Source of the DNA: Bacteroidetes bacterium UBA6491
GTDB lineage: Bacteria > Bacteroidota > Bacteroidia > NS11-12g > UBA9320
Assembly (NCBI GenBank): GCA_002436505.1
Contig: DJML01000090.1
Coordinates: 5,529 to 30,443, forward strand
DNA: 24,915 nucleotides
Direction of reading: 5' to 3'
The notes under the pieces are model-generated. The model saw only the letters and a program-made list of their open reading frames with translations. It did no database searches and was not told where the DNA came from. Positions 15,109 through 22,222 of the stretch are shown here, in pieces. The position numbers and the translations under genes were made by a program. The stretch's first letter is position 1, and each line of letters opens with the position of its first letter.

Positions 15109-15603
15109 CTAATCAAACATCTTAGGAAATTCAAGGAATTCTATAATACCCATTGAAGGCAAAATGTCGGTCCATGAATTGACTTTAAATTTATAACATG
15201 CGATAGCAGCTGTGGGCATATTATCAATTGATGCATTCCCAAGTACGTTAACTGCATTAGTAATACCAGGGTTATGCCCTACATACAGGACCGTTTTCGC
15301 GGTTTCAGGTAAAAGTTTTATCCGGGAAATGATCATTGAAAAATCCGCCCCGTAAAGCCTCTCCTCATCTAAGATCTTTCCCTTTGGGTAACCGATCTTC
15401 TTTGCTACTGCCTGCGCCGTCTTCATTGTCCTTTTCGCAGAACTACAGACTATAAGGTCAGGTATGATCTTATGTTCTGCCAGTCGTTGCCCCATTTTCG
15501 AGGCATCAATAGTACCCCGCTCATTTAAAGGCCGGTCAAAGTCACTGAGGTCACTGTTGCTCCAACTGGATTTAGCATGTCGCATGATAACCACTGTTTT
15601 CAT
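15109..15603 (-). CDS. SixA-like histidine phosphatase family protein
   Basis: This 164-residue cytoplasmic protein belongs to the histidine phosphatase (phosphoglycerate mutase-like) superfamily. It has the catalytic RHA motif with R8 and H9 (VVIMRHAKSSW), then LSDFDRPLNERG, the second arginine R58 in SSAKRTMKTAQ, an acidic residue region LDEERLYGAD, and the second catalytic histidine H110 in YVGHNPG. The short length and the RHAKS.W...DFDRPLN signature match the SixA subgroup, which includes E. coli SixA, a protein-phosphohistidine phosphatase. The substrate here is not known. It begins one base after the stop of the DUF423 gene (15605), so the two form an operon. Confidence 0.88.
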   Translation of the reverse strand: MKTVVIMRHAKSSWSNSDLSDFDRPLNERGTIDASKMGQRLAEHKIIPDLIVCSSAKRTMKTAQAVAKKIGYPKGKILDEERLYGADFSMIISRIKLLPETAKTVLYVGHNPGITNAVNVLGNASIDNMPTAAIACYKFKVNSWTDILPSMGIIEFLEFPKMFD

Positions 15604-15604
15604 C

Positions 15605-15991
15605 TCAATTTACCTTTAGTAGTTTAATTCCTAATAATATCCAGGACAGAATCAGAGATAGTCCGCCAAGAGGTGTGATCATGCCCAACCAGGTAGCATT
15701 TGGTATTCCGATCAATCCCCGAACAGCAAGCAGGTATAGACTAAAGCTAAACAATAAAATCCCTCCTATTTGTAAATACCATATGGCATTCCCTACCTGG
15801 ATGTCCAGTTTAAAAAACAATAAAGGAAGGACTAAAAGTGAAATACTATGGATCATCTGGTACTTCAAACCTGTTTCAAGCACAGCCAATCTTTCACTGT
15901 TGATTTGCCCCTCAAGCCAGTGAGCACCAAAGGCTCCAAGAATAATTGTGAAGGCCATACTGAATGCTCCGATCGCAGAAATCTGATTCAT
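15605..15991 (-). CDS. DUF423 family small membrane protein
   Basis: This 128-residue protein consists mostly of four hydrophobic segments (about 5-24, 45-62, 70-88 and 100-122). The early motif GAFGAHWLE, the HSISLLVLPLL helix and the final WLGMITPLGGLSLILSWILLG helix are hallmarks of DUF423 (YgdD-like) inner-membrane proteins, whose role is unknown. Length and topology are typical. It starts at ATG 15991; about 6 bases upstream on the minus strand TATCTTCG (16004-15997) is one mismatch from the -7 consensus, with a TTTTG 15 bases further upstream. The sixA-like gene follows after a single base. It diverges from the lipoprotein gene across 117 bases. Confidence 0.88.
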   Translation of the reverse strand: MNQISAIGAFSMAFTIILGAFGAHWLEGQINSERLAVLETGLKYQMIHSISLLVLPLLFFKLDIQVGNAIWYLQIGGILLFSFSLYLLAVRGLIGIPNATWLGMITPLGGLSLILSWILLGIKLLKVN

Positions 15992-16108
15992 GGTGCCGAA
16001 GATAGCAGTTTATAAGTATCAAAATAATGTCGTGGATATATAAAATCTGATAATCGGGTATCTCACCAATAAATCGTTATTCTTGTATAAGATCAAGTAC
16101 TTATTACT
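15992..16108. promoter_or_regulatory. Divergent intergenic region DUF423 / lipoprotein gene
   Basis: This 117-base AT-rich spacer lies between divergent genes and should hold two promoters. A one-mismatch -7 box (TATCTTCG, minus strand, 16004-15997) faces the DUF423 gene. I could not find a convincing TAnnTTTG box facing the lipoprotein gene. No hairpin or extra reading frame stands out. Confidence 0.3.
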
Positions 16109-17743
16109 ATGTTAAATCAAAGGAACGCCCGTTTTCTATTTTTTTTTGTTGGCTTTTTCGTGTTCATCTCTGCAGGTTGCGTACGTGACCTCATAGATAC
16201 TGCAGATGAACTTGGGGATATCAAATCGGTCAAGTGGAATCCGGTTCTTGCTATACCTTTGGTCAAAACTGAGCTCACTCCAGATGATCTGCTTAAACAA
16301 TACAATATTGATGTCGTTCGAACTGATGATGAAGATCTTTTACATTTTATTTACGAGAGTAAATTTATTTCTGTTCAGGCAGACGAGATCTTCAGTATCC
16401 CTGATCAAAACAATAATTTTTCTTTTATTCTCGGTCCTATCGGCGCAACGGCGCTTCAAAACAGTGGCTCCTATACTGCCACTATCCCAATAACGATCGA
16501 TTTTACCATCGCAGATATTGAGATCGATTCAATGATCTTAAAGACGTGCGATCAAATCCTTCAAATGACCTCTTCCATTCAGCACGATATTGCTGTGGTA
16601 GCTAGATTTCCAGACATTTTCCGCAACGGAACACCATACAGCATCAGCTTCAACAGCCCGTATTCAGGCTCGGCTCATAACGTCGCACGAAACGCTTCTC
16701 TTGCCGGAGCTAAATTCATTTGTACCAATGGCCCTCAGGGATATAACCAGATCCGTATCAATCTTGACCTGACATTTACTAAAAGAGGCAGTAATCCCAT
16801 TAACTCAACCGACATGGTCGCGTTCACCAACCAGTTCAATAACAACCAGTTCAGAGTTTTCTGGGGGCTTGGAAAAACAAGTACCCTTTTCCAGACCAAT
16901 GACTCCATTGAAATTACCATATTCAGTAACAGGACGCAAGGATCATTTTCTGTGGTTAACCCCAGGTTTGTAGTCAAATTCGCCAATAGTTTTGGTGCAA
17001 AGATCAATGGTGACATCAATAATCTTTATACATGGAATCCACAGATAGGTGATGAGGTACTGACCGGTATTCCTTCGCCATTGCCGATCCCCAGTCCGAC
17101 AAACGCACAGATGGGGATGATCCTGTACGACTCTTTTGTTCTAGACAATAACAACAGCAACATCACTTCGGTCATCAATAATTTACCGCATGGGGTATAT
17201 TATGATTTCAATGCAATTATCAACCCTCCGGGCAACTCAAACAGGAACTTCGTTTTAGATACCAGTCGATTTGAAACGGATGTTTATGTGGACATCCCTT
17301 TGAATGGGACAGCCAGTGATTTTGTCCTTGAAAGAATACAAGATTTTGAACTTGATATTGATTCGACCATCGACAAAGTGGAGTACGCTCTTTTCAGGAT
17401 AAATGTAGATAACGGATTCCCTGTGGACCTCGGATTTCAACTCTATTTTGAGAAAGATGACGGCACACTTATCGATACAATGTTTGAAGACCAACTGACG
17501 ATTGAATCCGGTGAGCTGGATGCTAACGGTAAAGTTATCCGAGCTGTCAATACCATTGAGGATGTGAAAGTAACCAATGAAAAGTACGAACGACTAAAAA
17601 CAGCAACTAAAATGCGAGTCAGGGCAAGACTCGACACGCGTACCGACGGAGGTGGAAACCAGGATCCTGTAAAGTTCTACTCAGAGTACAGGATGGGTTT
17701 AAAGATCGGCGTTCAAACTAAACTATCCATCATTTCTAACTAA
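16109..17743 (+). CDS. Large Bacteroidota outer-envelope lipoprotein of unknown function
   Basis: This 544-residue protein starts with a hydrophobic leader ending in a good lipobox (FISAGC, Cys24), so it is a predicted lipoprotein. The mature part begins with a region containing VKWNPVLAIPLVKTELTPDDLL (described here by its WNP...PL...DLL pattern, about 42-62) that I associate with uncharacterised Bacteroidota lipoproteins. The remainder is strand-rich and Asn/Asp-rich, with segments such as IPITIDFTIADIEID, IRINLDLTFTKRG and MRVRARLDTRTDGG. No enzyme motif, TonB box or SusD-like feature was seen. The next gene, a DUF5723-like outer-membrane protein, starts within 10 bases, so the two are almost certainly co-transcribed and probably act together at the outer membrane. 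Exact function unknown. Confidence 0.72.
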   Translation: MLNQRNARFLFFFVGFFVFISAGCVRDLIDTADELGDIKSVKWNPVLAIPLVKTELTPDDLLKQYNIDVVRTDDEDLLHFIYESKFISVQADEIFSIPDQNNNFSFILGPIGATALQNSGSYTATIPITIDFTIADIEIDSMILKTCDQILQMTSSIQHDIAVVARFPDIFRNGTPYSISFNSPYSGSAHNVARNASLAGAKFICTNGPQGYNQIRINLDLTFTKRGSNPINSTDMVAFTNQFNNNQFRVFWGLGKTSTLFQTNDSIEITIFSNRTQGSFSVVNPRFVVKFANSFGAKINGDINNLYTWNPQIGDEVLTGIPSPLPIPSPTNAQMGMILYDSFVLDNNNSNITSVINNLPHGVYYDFNAIINPPGNSNRNFVLDTSRFETDVYVDIPLNGTASDFVLERIQDFELDIDSTIDKVEYALFRINVDNGFPVDLGFQLYFEKDDGTLIDTMFEDQLTIESGELDANGKVIRAVNTIEDVKVTNEKYERLKTATKMRVRARLDTRTDGGGNQDPVKFYSEYRMGLKIGVQTKLSIISN

Positions 17744-17752
17744 GTGACTATT

Positions 17753-19150
17753 ATGAGAAAGATATTCGTTTATCTGATATTGACATCGGCTGCAAGCCTG
17801 AATGCGCTTGGGCAACAGAACATGACCTTATATCACATGACTACCAGTCCGCAGCAGCTTTACGCTAACCCTTCATTTATTCCCGATGCGGAGTGGTTCA
17901 TAGGTATTCCCGGCGCTTCGTCGCATCATTACAATATGGCATTCACAAGATTGGACATAAATGACTTTTTAAATGCCGTTGAAAAGCCAGCACCTGATTC
18001 ATCAGTATTGAACGTCAGTAAACTTACCAATCTGTTTGGCGAAAATAATTACATGGGCCTTCAGTACAATCTTGATCTGATCCATTTCGGGCTTAAGGTC
18101 AAAAATTCATACATCACCGGCAACATATCAGTTCACAACAACTTTCAAATGAATGTCCCCGGGGATCTTTTCAAATTTCTATTTGAAGGAAATGGGGGTA
18201 AAAACCTGGGTGAAGAATTTGATTTCGGTCTTGGTATTGATTTCCTTGAATATACGGAGATCGGGATTGGTTATGCAACGCGACTTTTGGATGACAGACT
18301 TATGATCGGAGCCCGCGGTAAGTTCATTAAAGGACTTGCGGCCCTTGAGACACAAAGGAATGATATCTCATTCTACACTGACCCTAATGACTTTACACTT
18401 AAGGTTAGATCCGACCTTAGATTCAACATGGCAAATTCCTACACAGATATCTCTGACCCCAACAACAATGACGACTGGAAAACGCCAGGTAGTGCTGCTG
18501 ATCTGTTCAGAACAAATAATACGGGATGGGGACTTGATCTTGGAGCTAAAATGAAAGTGAACAGCAGAATTGAGATTTCCGGTGCTATCAACAACCTTGG
18601 CTGGATCAACTGGAACAAGCATACCAAGAACTATTTCTCTGCAAACCCCGGTGCCTACATTGAATATGACGGCGTTGATTATAAGGAAATATTTGACACC
18701 ACAGGTAGCTTTAAGGAAGCTTTTGAACAGGTTGGTGATTCTCTTAAGAAACAGCTGGCCCTGGATTCATCATATGCTGGATTTCAAACGGACCTAAGGC
18801 CTGAATTTTATATCGGTGGAACACTTGAAGTTATTGAAAACCATAGAGCCGGTATACTTTTCTATGGCAGTTTGTATCAGCATAAACTGTATCCTGCGTT
18901 CACACTTTCCTGGAATTCAAAACTGAACAATGTCGTGGCACTATCTGCATCGTATACGTTGATCCATGGCACCTATACTAATATTGGACTCGGGTTTACA
19001 TTAAACGGCGGTCCTGTCCAGTTCTATTTTGTTTCAGATAATCTTTTCGGGGCTTTTGACGTCAGAAGTTCAAGTGTCGTGAATTTCAGAACCGGATTAA
19101 ACCTCACTTTTGGACGTAAGAAAGAAGTTGAGCCGGGAAATGTGTTTTGA
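17753..19150 (+). CDS. DUF5723-like outer-membrane beta-barrel protein
   Basis: This 465-residue protein has a signal peptide (MRKIFVYLILTSAASLNALGQQ) followed by a short conserved start: LYHMTTSPQQLYANPSF, then IPDAEWFIGIPGASSHHYN. That pattern matches the DUF5723 family of Bacteroidota outer-membrane proteins. The rest shows alternating amphipathic strands typical of a barrel (YNLDLIHFGLKVKNSYITG, EIGIGYATRLLDDRLMIGA, RIEISGAINNLGWINW, GAGLNLTF-like FRTGLNLTFGRKKE near the end), related to PorV/OmpP1-like barrels. A GTG three codons upstream (17744) would also work, but ATG 17753 gives the better leader. It follows the lipoprotein gene by 9 bases. Its last 47 bases overlap the 3' end of miaA on the other strand. 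Role unknown; transport or assembly at the outer membrane is an inference. Confidence 0.78.
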   Translation: MRKIFVYLILTSAASLNALGQQNMTLYHMTTSPQQLYANPSFIPDAEWFIGIPGASSHHYNMAFTRLDINDFLNAVEKPAPDSSVLNVSKLTNLFGENNYMGLQYNLDLIHFGLKVKNSYITGNISVHNNFQMNVPGDLFKFLFEGNGGKNLGEEFDFGLGIDFLEYTEIGIGYATRLLDDRLMIGARGKFIKGLAALETQRNDISFYTDPNDFTLKVRSDLRFNMANSYTDISDPNNNDDWKTPGSAADLFRTNNTGWGLDLGAKMKVNSRIEISGAINNLGWINWNKHTKNYFSANPGAYIEYDGVDYKEIFDTTGSFKEAFEQVGDSLKKQLALDSSYAGFQTDLRPEFYIGGTLEVIENHRAGILFYGSLYQHKLYPAFTLSWNSKLNNVVALSASYTLIHGTYTNIGLGFTLNGGPVQFYFVSDNLFGAFDVRSSSVVNFRTGLNLTFGRKKEVEPGNVF

Positions 19151-20033
19151 TTTCTTCGGAGGATAGATCTGATGCTATCCATTGAAATTCTTTGTCCTTC
19201 CTGAACCAGGTCAACTGCCGTTTTGCATAATTCCGTGTATGCTGCTTGATCTTTTCAACAGCCACATCGCGGGTAGTTTTCCCTTCAAAATAGTCAAAGA
19301 GTTCTGTATACCCCACTGTTCTCAAAGCATTTAATTCTTTGAATTTAAAAAGCATGCGGGCTTCATCTTCCAGTCCGTTTTCCAGCATCTGGTCTACGCG
19401 ATCATTTATCCTTTGGTATAATTCCTCCCTGTCAATAGAGATACACCATTTGATAAGCTCAAAATCTGTTCTGAATCCAGGGATCGACACCTTTTCATCT
19501 TTCGATCCGGATCGCATCCCGATCTCGATCGCGCGGATCAGTCGTTGTGGATTATCGGTTTCAATCCTCTGCTTATCGCCGGGATACAGTGTGTAATATT
19601 TTTCCTGTAAAGCCTTGATTCCATTTGACCTGAAAAGTTCGTCTAATTCAGATCGAAGCTCGTGGTCAGCCGAAGGCAAAGGGTCAAATCCTTCCAGTAA
19701 CGCTTTAAGATAGAGTCCAGTGCCACCTGCAACCACTATTACGTTGTGCCTTTCAAATAAGGCATCAATGCTTTTTCTGGCTTCTGCGGCATAAGATCCG
19801 GCATTTAATGGCTCATGAATAGAATGGCTGGCTATGAAATGATGTTTGATCGCTTTTAATTCTCCTTTGTCGGGTCTTGCCACTCCGACATTCATCTCTT
19901 TATAAACCTGCCTGGAATCTGCTGAAATGATCTCAGCATCAAATAACCGGGCTACACGGATCGCCAGAGAAGTTTTACCAGACCCCGTGGGACCGCCTAT
20001 AACAATAATATATTTCCGGGGTTGGTCAATCAA
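19104..20033 (-). CDS. miaA: tRNA dimethylallyltransferase MiaA (TTG start)
   Basis: MiaA adds a dimethylallyl group to N6 of A37 in tRNAs that read codons starting with U. The 309-residue protein has the P-loop GGPTGSGKTS (13-22), the signature ISADSRQVYKEMNVGVARP (about 36-54), VVAGGTGLYLKALLEG (about 100-115), the DNPQRLIRAIEI motif and the C-terminal RTVGYTELFDYFEG and RNYAKRQLTWFRKD motifs, all diagnostic. The first codon is TTG (20033-20031). The in-frame upstream codons run to a TGA at 20072-20070 with no ATG or GTG, and the first internal Met follows the P-loop, so TTG is required. It lies 11 bases after the PRiA4-like gene. Its 3' end overlaps the convergent DUF5723-like gene by 47 bases. 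Confidence 0.96.
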   Translation of the reverse strand: MIDQPRKYIIVIGGPTGSGKTSLAIRVARLFDAEIISADSRQVYKEMNVGVARPDKGELKAIKHHFIASHSIHEPLNAGSYAAEARKSIDALFERHNVIVVAGGTGLYLKALLEGFDPLPSADHELRSELDELFRSNGIKALQEKYYTLYPGDKQRIETDNPQRLIRAIEIGMRSGSKDEKVSIPGFRTDFELIKWCISIDREELYQRINDRVDQMLENGLEDEARMLFKFKELNALRTVGYTELFDYFEGKTTRDVAVEKIKQHTRNYAKRQLTWFRKDKEFQWIASDLSSEEIKTHFPAQLLSYVQK

Positions 20034-20044
20034 AGCACAACCGA

Positions 20045-20599
20045 TCAGTTTTGATCTTCTTCTTCTTCTTCAATAAAATCATCTTCCTCCTCTTCATCCA
20101 TTTCATCCAACTCAGGGGAATCAACTCCTTCCGGCATTTCATCCACCATAAGGTCGTTTACCATCTCATCGAATTCAGATATATCGGTAGTATGGACCGG
20201 TTTATACTGTTTTGGCGCAACCCCATGCGACTTGACCAGCATTGGAAAGTCTGTGGAATCGGATCTCGATATTTTGACCAGCTGAACCCTTAATGTCCAG
20301 TTCGCCTCAAAGTCAGTTACATATAAAATCTTCTGATGCGGATCAATTACAAACTGGTTCAGCTTTGCATCTTTCATTTCAGCAACTCCTCTGTCCGATT
20401 CTGTGCTGATCTCCTTTCCCATCCGCCAGTTGTCTCCCGACATATAAAAAGATGCCGGTTTAGAGTTGTCAAATCCAATTGCTGCCTGAATTGCATTATG
20501 CAGGTCAAAAAAGGACTGGCCAGCCCTGATCTCAATCAATCTCTCTACCTCGTCAACATCTTCAAAAGTGACACGGAAGCGGTAAATTATTGCACTCAT
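20045..20599 (-). CDS. PRiA4 ORF3-like (IS1096 TnpR-like domain) protein with acidic tail
   Basis: This 184-residue protein starts with IYRFRVTFEDVDEVERLIEI and continues FFDLHNAIQAAIGFDN and ASFYMSGDNW. This is the layout of the plasmid pRiA4b ORF-3-like family (PF07929), also labelled IS1096 passenger TnpR. Despite that name no transposase or repeat is present nearby, so here it looks like a resident gene. The C-terminal tail is strikingly acidic: 25 of the last 46 residues are Asp or Glu, ending in EEEEE-D-Q-N, encoded by a run of GAA codons. Its ATG overlaps the cca stop in an ATGA (20599-20596), and miaA follows after 11 bases, so it sits between two tRNA-maturation genes and is probably translationally coupled to cca. 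The biochemical role is unknown. Confidence 0.8.
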   Translation of the reverse strand: MSAIIYRFRVTFEDVDEVERLIEIRAGQSFFDLHNAIQAAIGFDNSKPASFYMSGDNWRMGKEISTESDRGVAEMKDAKLNQFVIDPHQKILYVTDFEANWTLRVQLVKISRSDSTDFPMLVKSHGVAPKQYKPVHTTDISEFDEMVNDLMVDEMPEGVDSPELDEMDEEEEDDFIEEEEEDQN

Positions 20600-22017
20600 A
20601 CTTCAATATTGAAATGGATCTTCAACCCCATTTCATTTCCTTTTTGTTTAACAAATTTAAGGGCATCCCCTCGATTATTTTTTATCAATCCGTCAAGTAC
20701 TGCATCCTTTAAAGCACTTTTGATCACGCCAACCTCCTTACTAGGTTTAAGATCAAACAATTGCATGATTTCTTCTCCAGTTACAGGAGGTTGAAAATTG
20801 CGAACACGGTCGCGTTCTTCAACATCTTTTATCTTTTGCTCCACTGTTTCCAGATTTTGCAGGAAGCGAGCCACCTTTTTTTCATTCTTTGATGTGATAT
20901 CCGACCGACATAAGATCAGGAGGCTTTCAATATCATCGCCAGCATCAAAGAGCAATCTGCGAATTGCGCTGTCAGTTACGATTTCCATCGAAAGAACGAT
21001 GGGGCGTAGATGAAGCAGCACTATTTTTTGCACAAACTTCATATTTTCATTGAGCGGAAGTTTTAATCTACGGAATATCGGCTTCACCATTTTTGATCCT
21101 AGATATTCATGACCGTGAAAGGTCCAGCCTTCCTTTTCATCGAATCTCTTGGTCGGTGGTTTGGCGATATCATGAAGAATAGCAGACCAACGAAGCCAAA
21201 GATCATCCGAGCGTTCGGCCACATTGTCCAAAACCTTTAAAGTATGATAGAAATTATCCTTGTGGCTTTGCCCGTTCCTTGTCTCAACTCCGTAAAGACC
21301 AACCATTTCCGGAAAGAACTGGTGCAAGAGTTTAGTATCGAAAAGTAGTTCGAAACCTACAGAAGGTTTTGAAGAGAGAACGATCTTGTTCAATTCTTCG
21401 GTGATCCGCTCCTGCGAAACGATCTTTAACCTTTCTGCATTCCTTGAGATGCCCATTAAGGATTCCTTTTCAATGGTAAATTGCAACTGGGATGCAAAAC
21501 GGATCGCCCGCATCATACGAAGGGGGTCATCGCTATAGGTAGAATCAGGATCAAGGGGCGTTTTCAGTATACCGTTATCCAGATCTCTTAATCCGCCGAA
21601 CGGATCGATCAGTTCTCCATAATTTTCTTTATTCAGGCTAATTGCAAGTGCATTAATTGTAAAATCTCTGCGGTTCTGGTCATCTGCTAAGGATCCGTTC
21701 TCCACAATAGGTTTACGTGAACTTTGGCGGTACGATTCTTTTCTTGCACCTACAAATTCAAAATCCCAATCGTCGTTCTTAATATGTGCTGTCCCAAAAT
21801 TTTTATAGATAGACACAGCTCCGGGTTTCCCCATTCTTTCAGCCACTTTTAAAGCAAGTTCGATCCCGCTGCCAATGGTAACAAAATCGACATCTTTTGA
21901 TATTCTGTGGAGAAAATGATCACGCACAAACCCTCCTACAACATAAACGTCGTGTCCCATTTCCCCTGCAACTTCACTGACAGTTTTAAAGATAGGATGA
22001 TTCAGCACATCGGTCAT
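20596..22017 (-). CDS. cca: CCA tRNA nucleotidyltransferase with HD domain
   Basis: Class II CCA-adding enzymes build or repair the 3' CCA end of tRNA. The 473-residue protein shows the nucleotidyltransferase motifs VVGGFVRD (26-33) and DVDF with catalytic D42 and D44, the nucleotide-recognition region RRDFTINALA (116-125), DPFGGLRDLDNGILKTP (about 138-154) and DDPLRMMRAIRFASQL (about 163-178). C-terminal to the head and neck region lies an HD phosphohydrolase domain with H258 (FYHTL), H282-D283 (ILHDIAK) and GHEYLG. Poly(A) polymerase is a related alternative, but the HD domain favours the CCA-adding type. It starts at ATG 22017 and heads the cca / PRiA4-like / miaA operon. Confidence 0.93.
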   Translation of the reverse strand: MTDVLNHPIFKTVSEVAGEMGHDVYVVGGFVRDHFLHRISKDVDFVTIGSGIELALKVAERMGKPGAVSIYKNFGTAHIKNDDWDFEFVGARKESYRQSSRKPIVENGSLADDQNRRDFTINALAISLNKENYGELIDPFGGLRDLDNGILKTPLDPDSTYSDDPLRMMRAIRFASQLQFTIEKESLMGISRNAERLKIVSQERITEELNKIVLSSKPSVGFELLFDTKLLHQFFPEMVGLYGVETRNGQSHKDNFYHTLKVLDNVAERSDDLWLRWSAILHDIAKPPTKRFDEKEGWTFHGHEYLGSKMVKPIFRRLKLPLNENMKFVQKIVLLHLRPIVLSMEIVTDSAIRRLLFDAGDDIESLLILCRSDITSKNEKKVARFLQNLETVEQKIKDVEERDRVRNFQPPVTGEEIMQLFDLKPSKEVGVIKSALKDAVLDGLIKNNRGDALKFVKQKGNEMGLKIHFNIEV

Positions 22018-22222
22018 GGCGGCAAAGGTCGCTATTTGATTTATAAAGTTTGTCCACTTTTTGGCATTTTATCAGAGGGAACGGATCATAATGTACAGAT
22101 CTTCAGTAGGTGTTTGAACTTTGATCGGGATCACCTAGGTTTTAAACCAATTATGAGTAAAATCATGCAAACAAATCGTGCAACCCGTGCTGCAGAATAG
22201 CGCCGAATGATATATTTGTATA
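22018..22222. promoter_or_regulatory. Divergent intergenic region between cca and nnrE/nnrD
   Basis: At 205 bases this is the longest non-coding gap in the window and should hold the divergent promoters. A 6-bp inverted repeat TAGGTG (22107-22112) / CACCTA (22132-22137) flanks a 19-base loop that itself contains the near-palindrome TGATCGGGATCA (22122-22133). It could be an operator or an RNA hairpin. TATATTTG (22211-22218) is a full -7 match facing nnrE. Facing cca, GACCTTTG, one mismatch from consensus, precedes the ATG. A 97-codon open frame crosses the gap but shows no protein-like features. Confidence 0.4.
22211..22218 (+). promoter_or_regulatory. Putative -7 promoter box directly before the nnrE/nnrD GTG start
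   Basis: TATATTTG matches TAnnTTTG at every fixed position, with only four bases (tata) before the GTG start at 22223. Bacteroidota transcripts usually begin a few bases after this element, so the first transcribed base would fall at or beside the start codon. No TTG is present at normal -33 spacing, which lowers confidence. Confidence 0.4.

Noticed and set aside
17744..17752. GTG start for the DUF5723-like gene
   Set aside because: It adds only three residues before a good ATG-led signal peptide at 17753; possible but less likely.
20045..20599. Mobile element suggested by the IS1096/pRiA4 family name
   Set aside because: No transposase, terminal inverted repeats or target duplications are visible around it; the gene is embedded in a tight operon.
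20336..20794. 152-codon plus-strand frame crossing the cca/PRiA4-like boundary
   Set aside because: Antisense to two well supported overlapping genes; no domain or promoter.
22122..22133. Near-palindrome TGATCGGGATCA as a separate RNA hairpin
   Set aside because: The loop would be only two bases, too small for a stable RNA hairpin; kept only as a possible operator within the larger inverted repeat.
21907..22200. 97-codon plus-strand frame covering the cca-nnrE gap
   Set aside because: Its first third is antisense to cca and the rest has no conserved features; the gap is better explained as a divergent promoter region.
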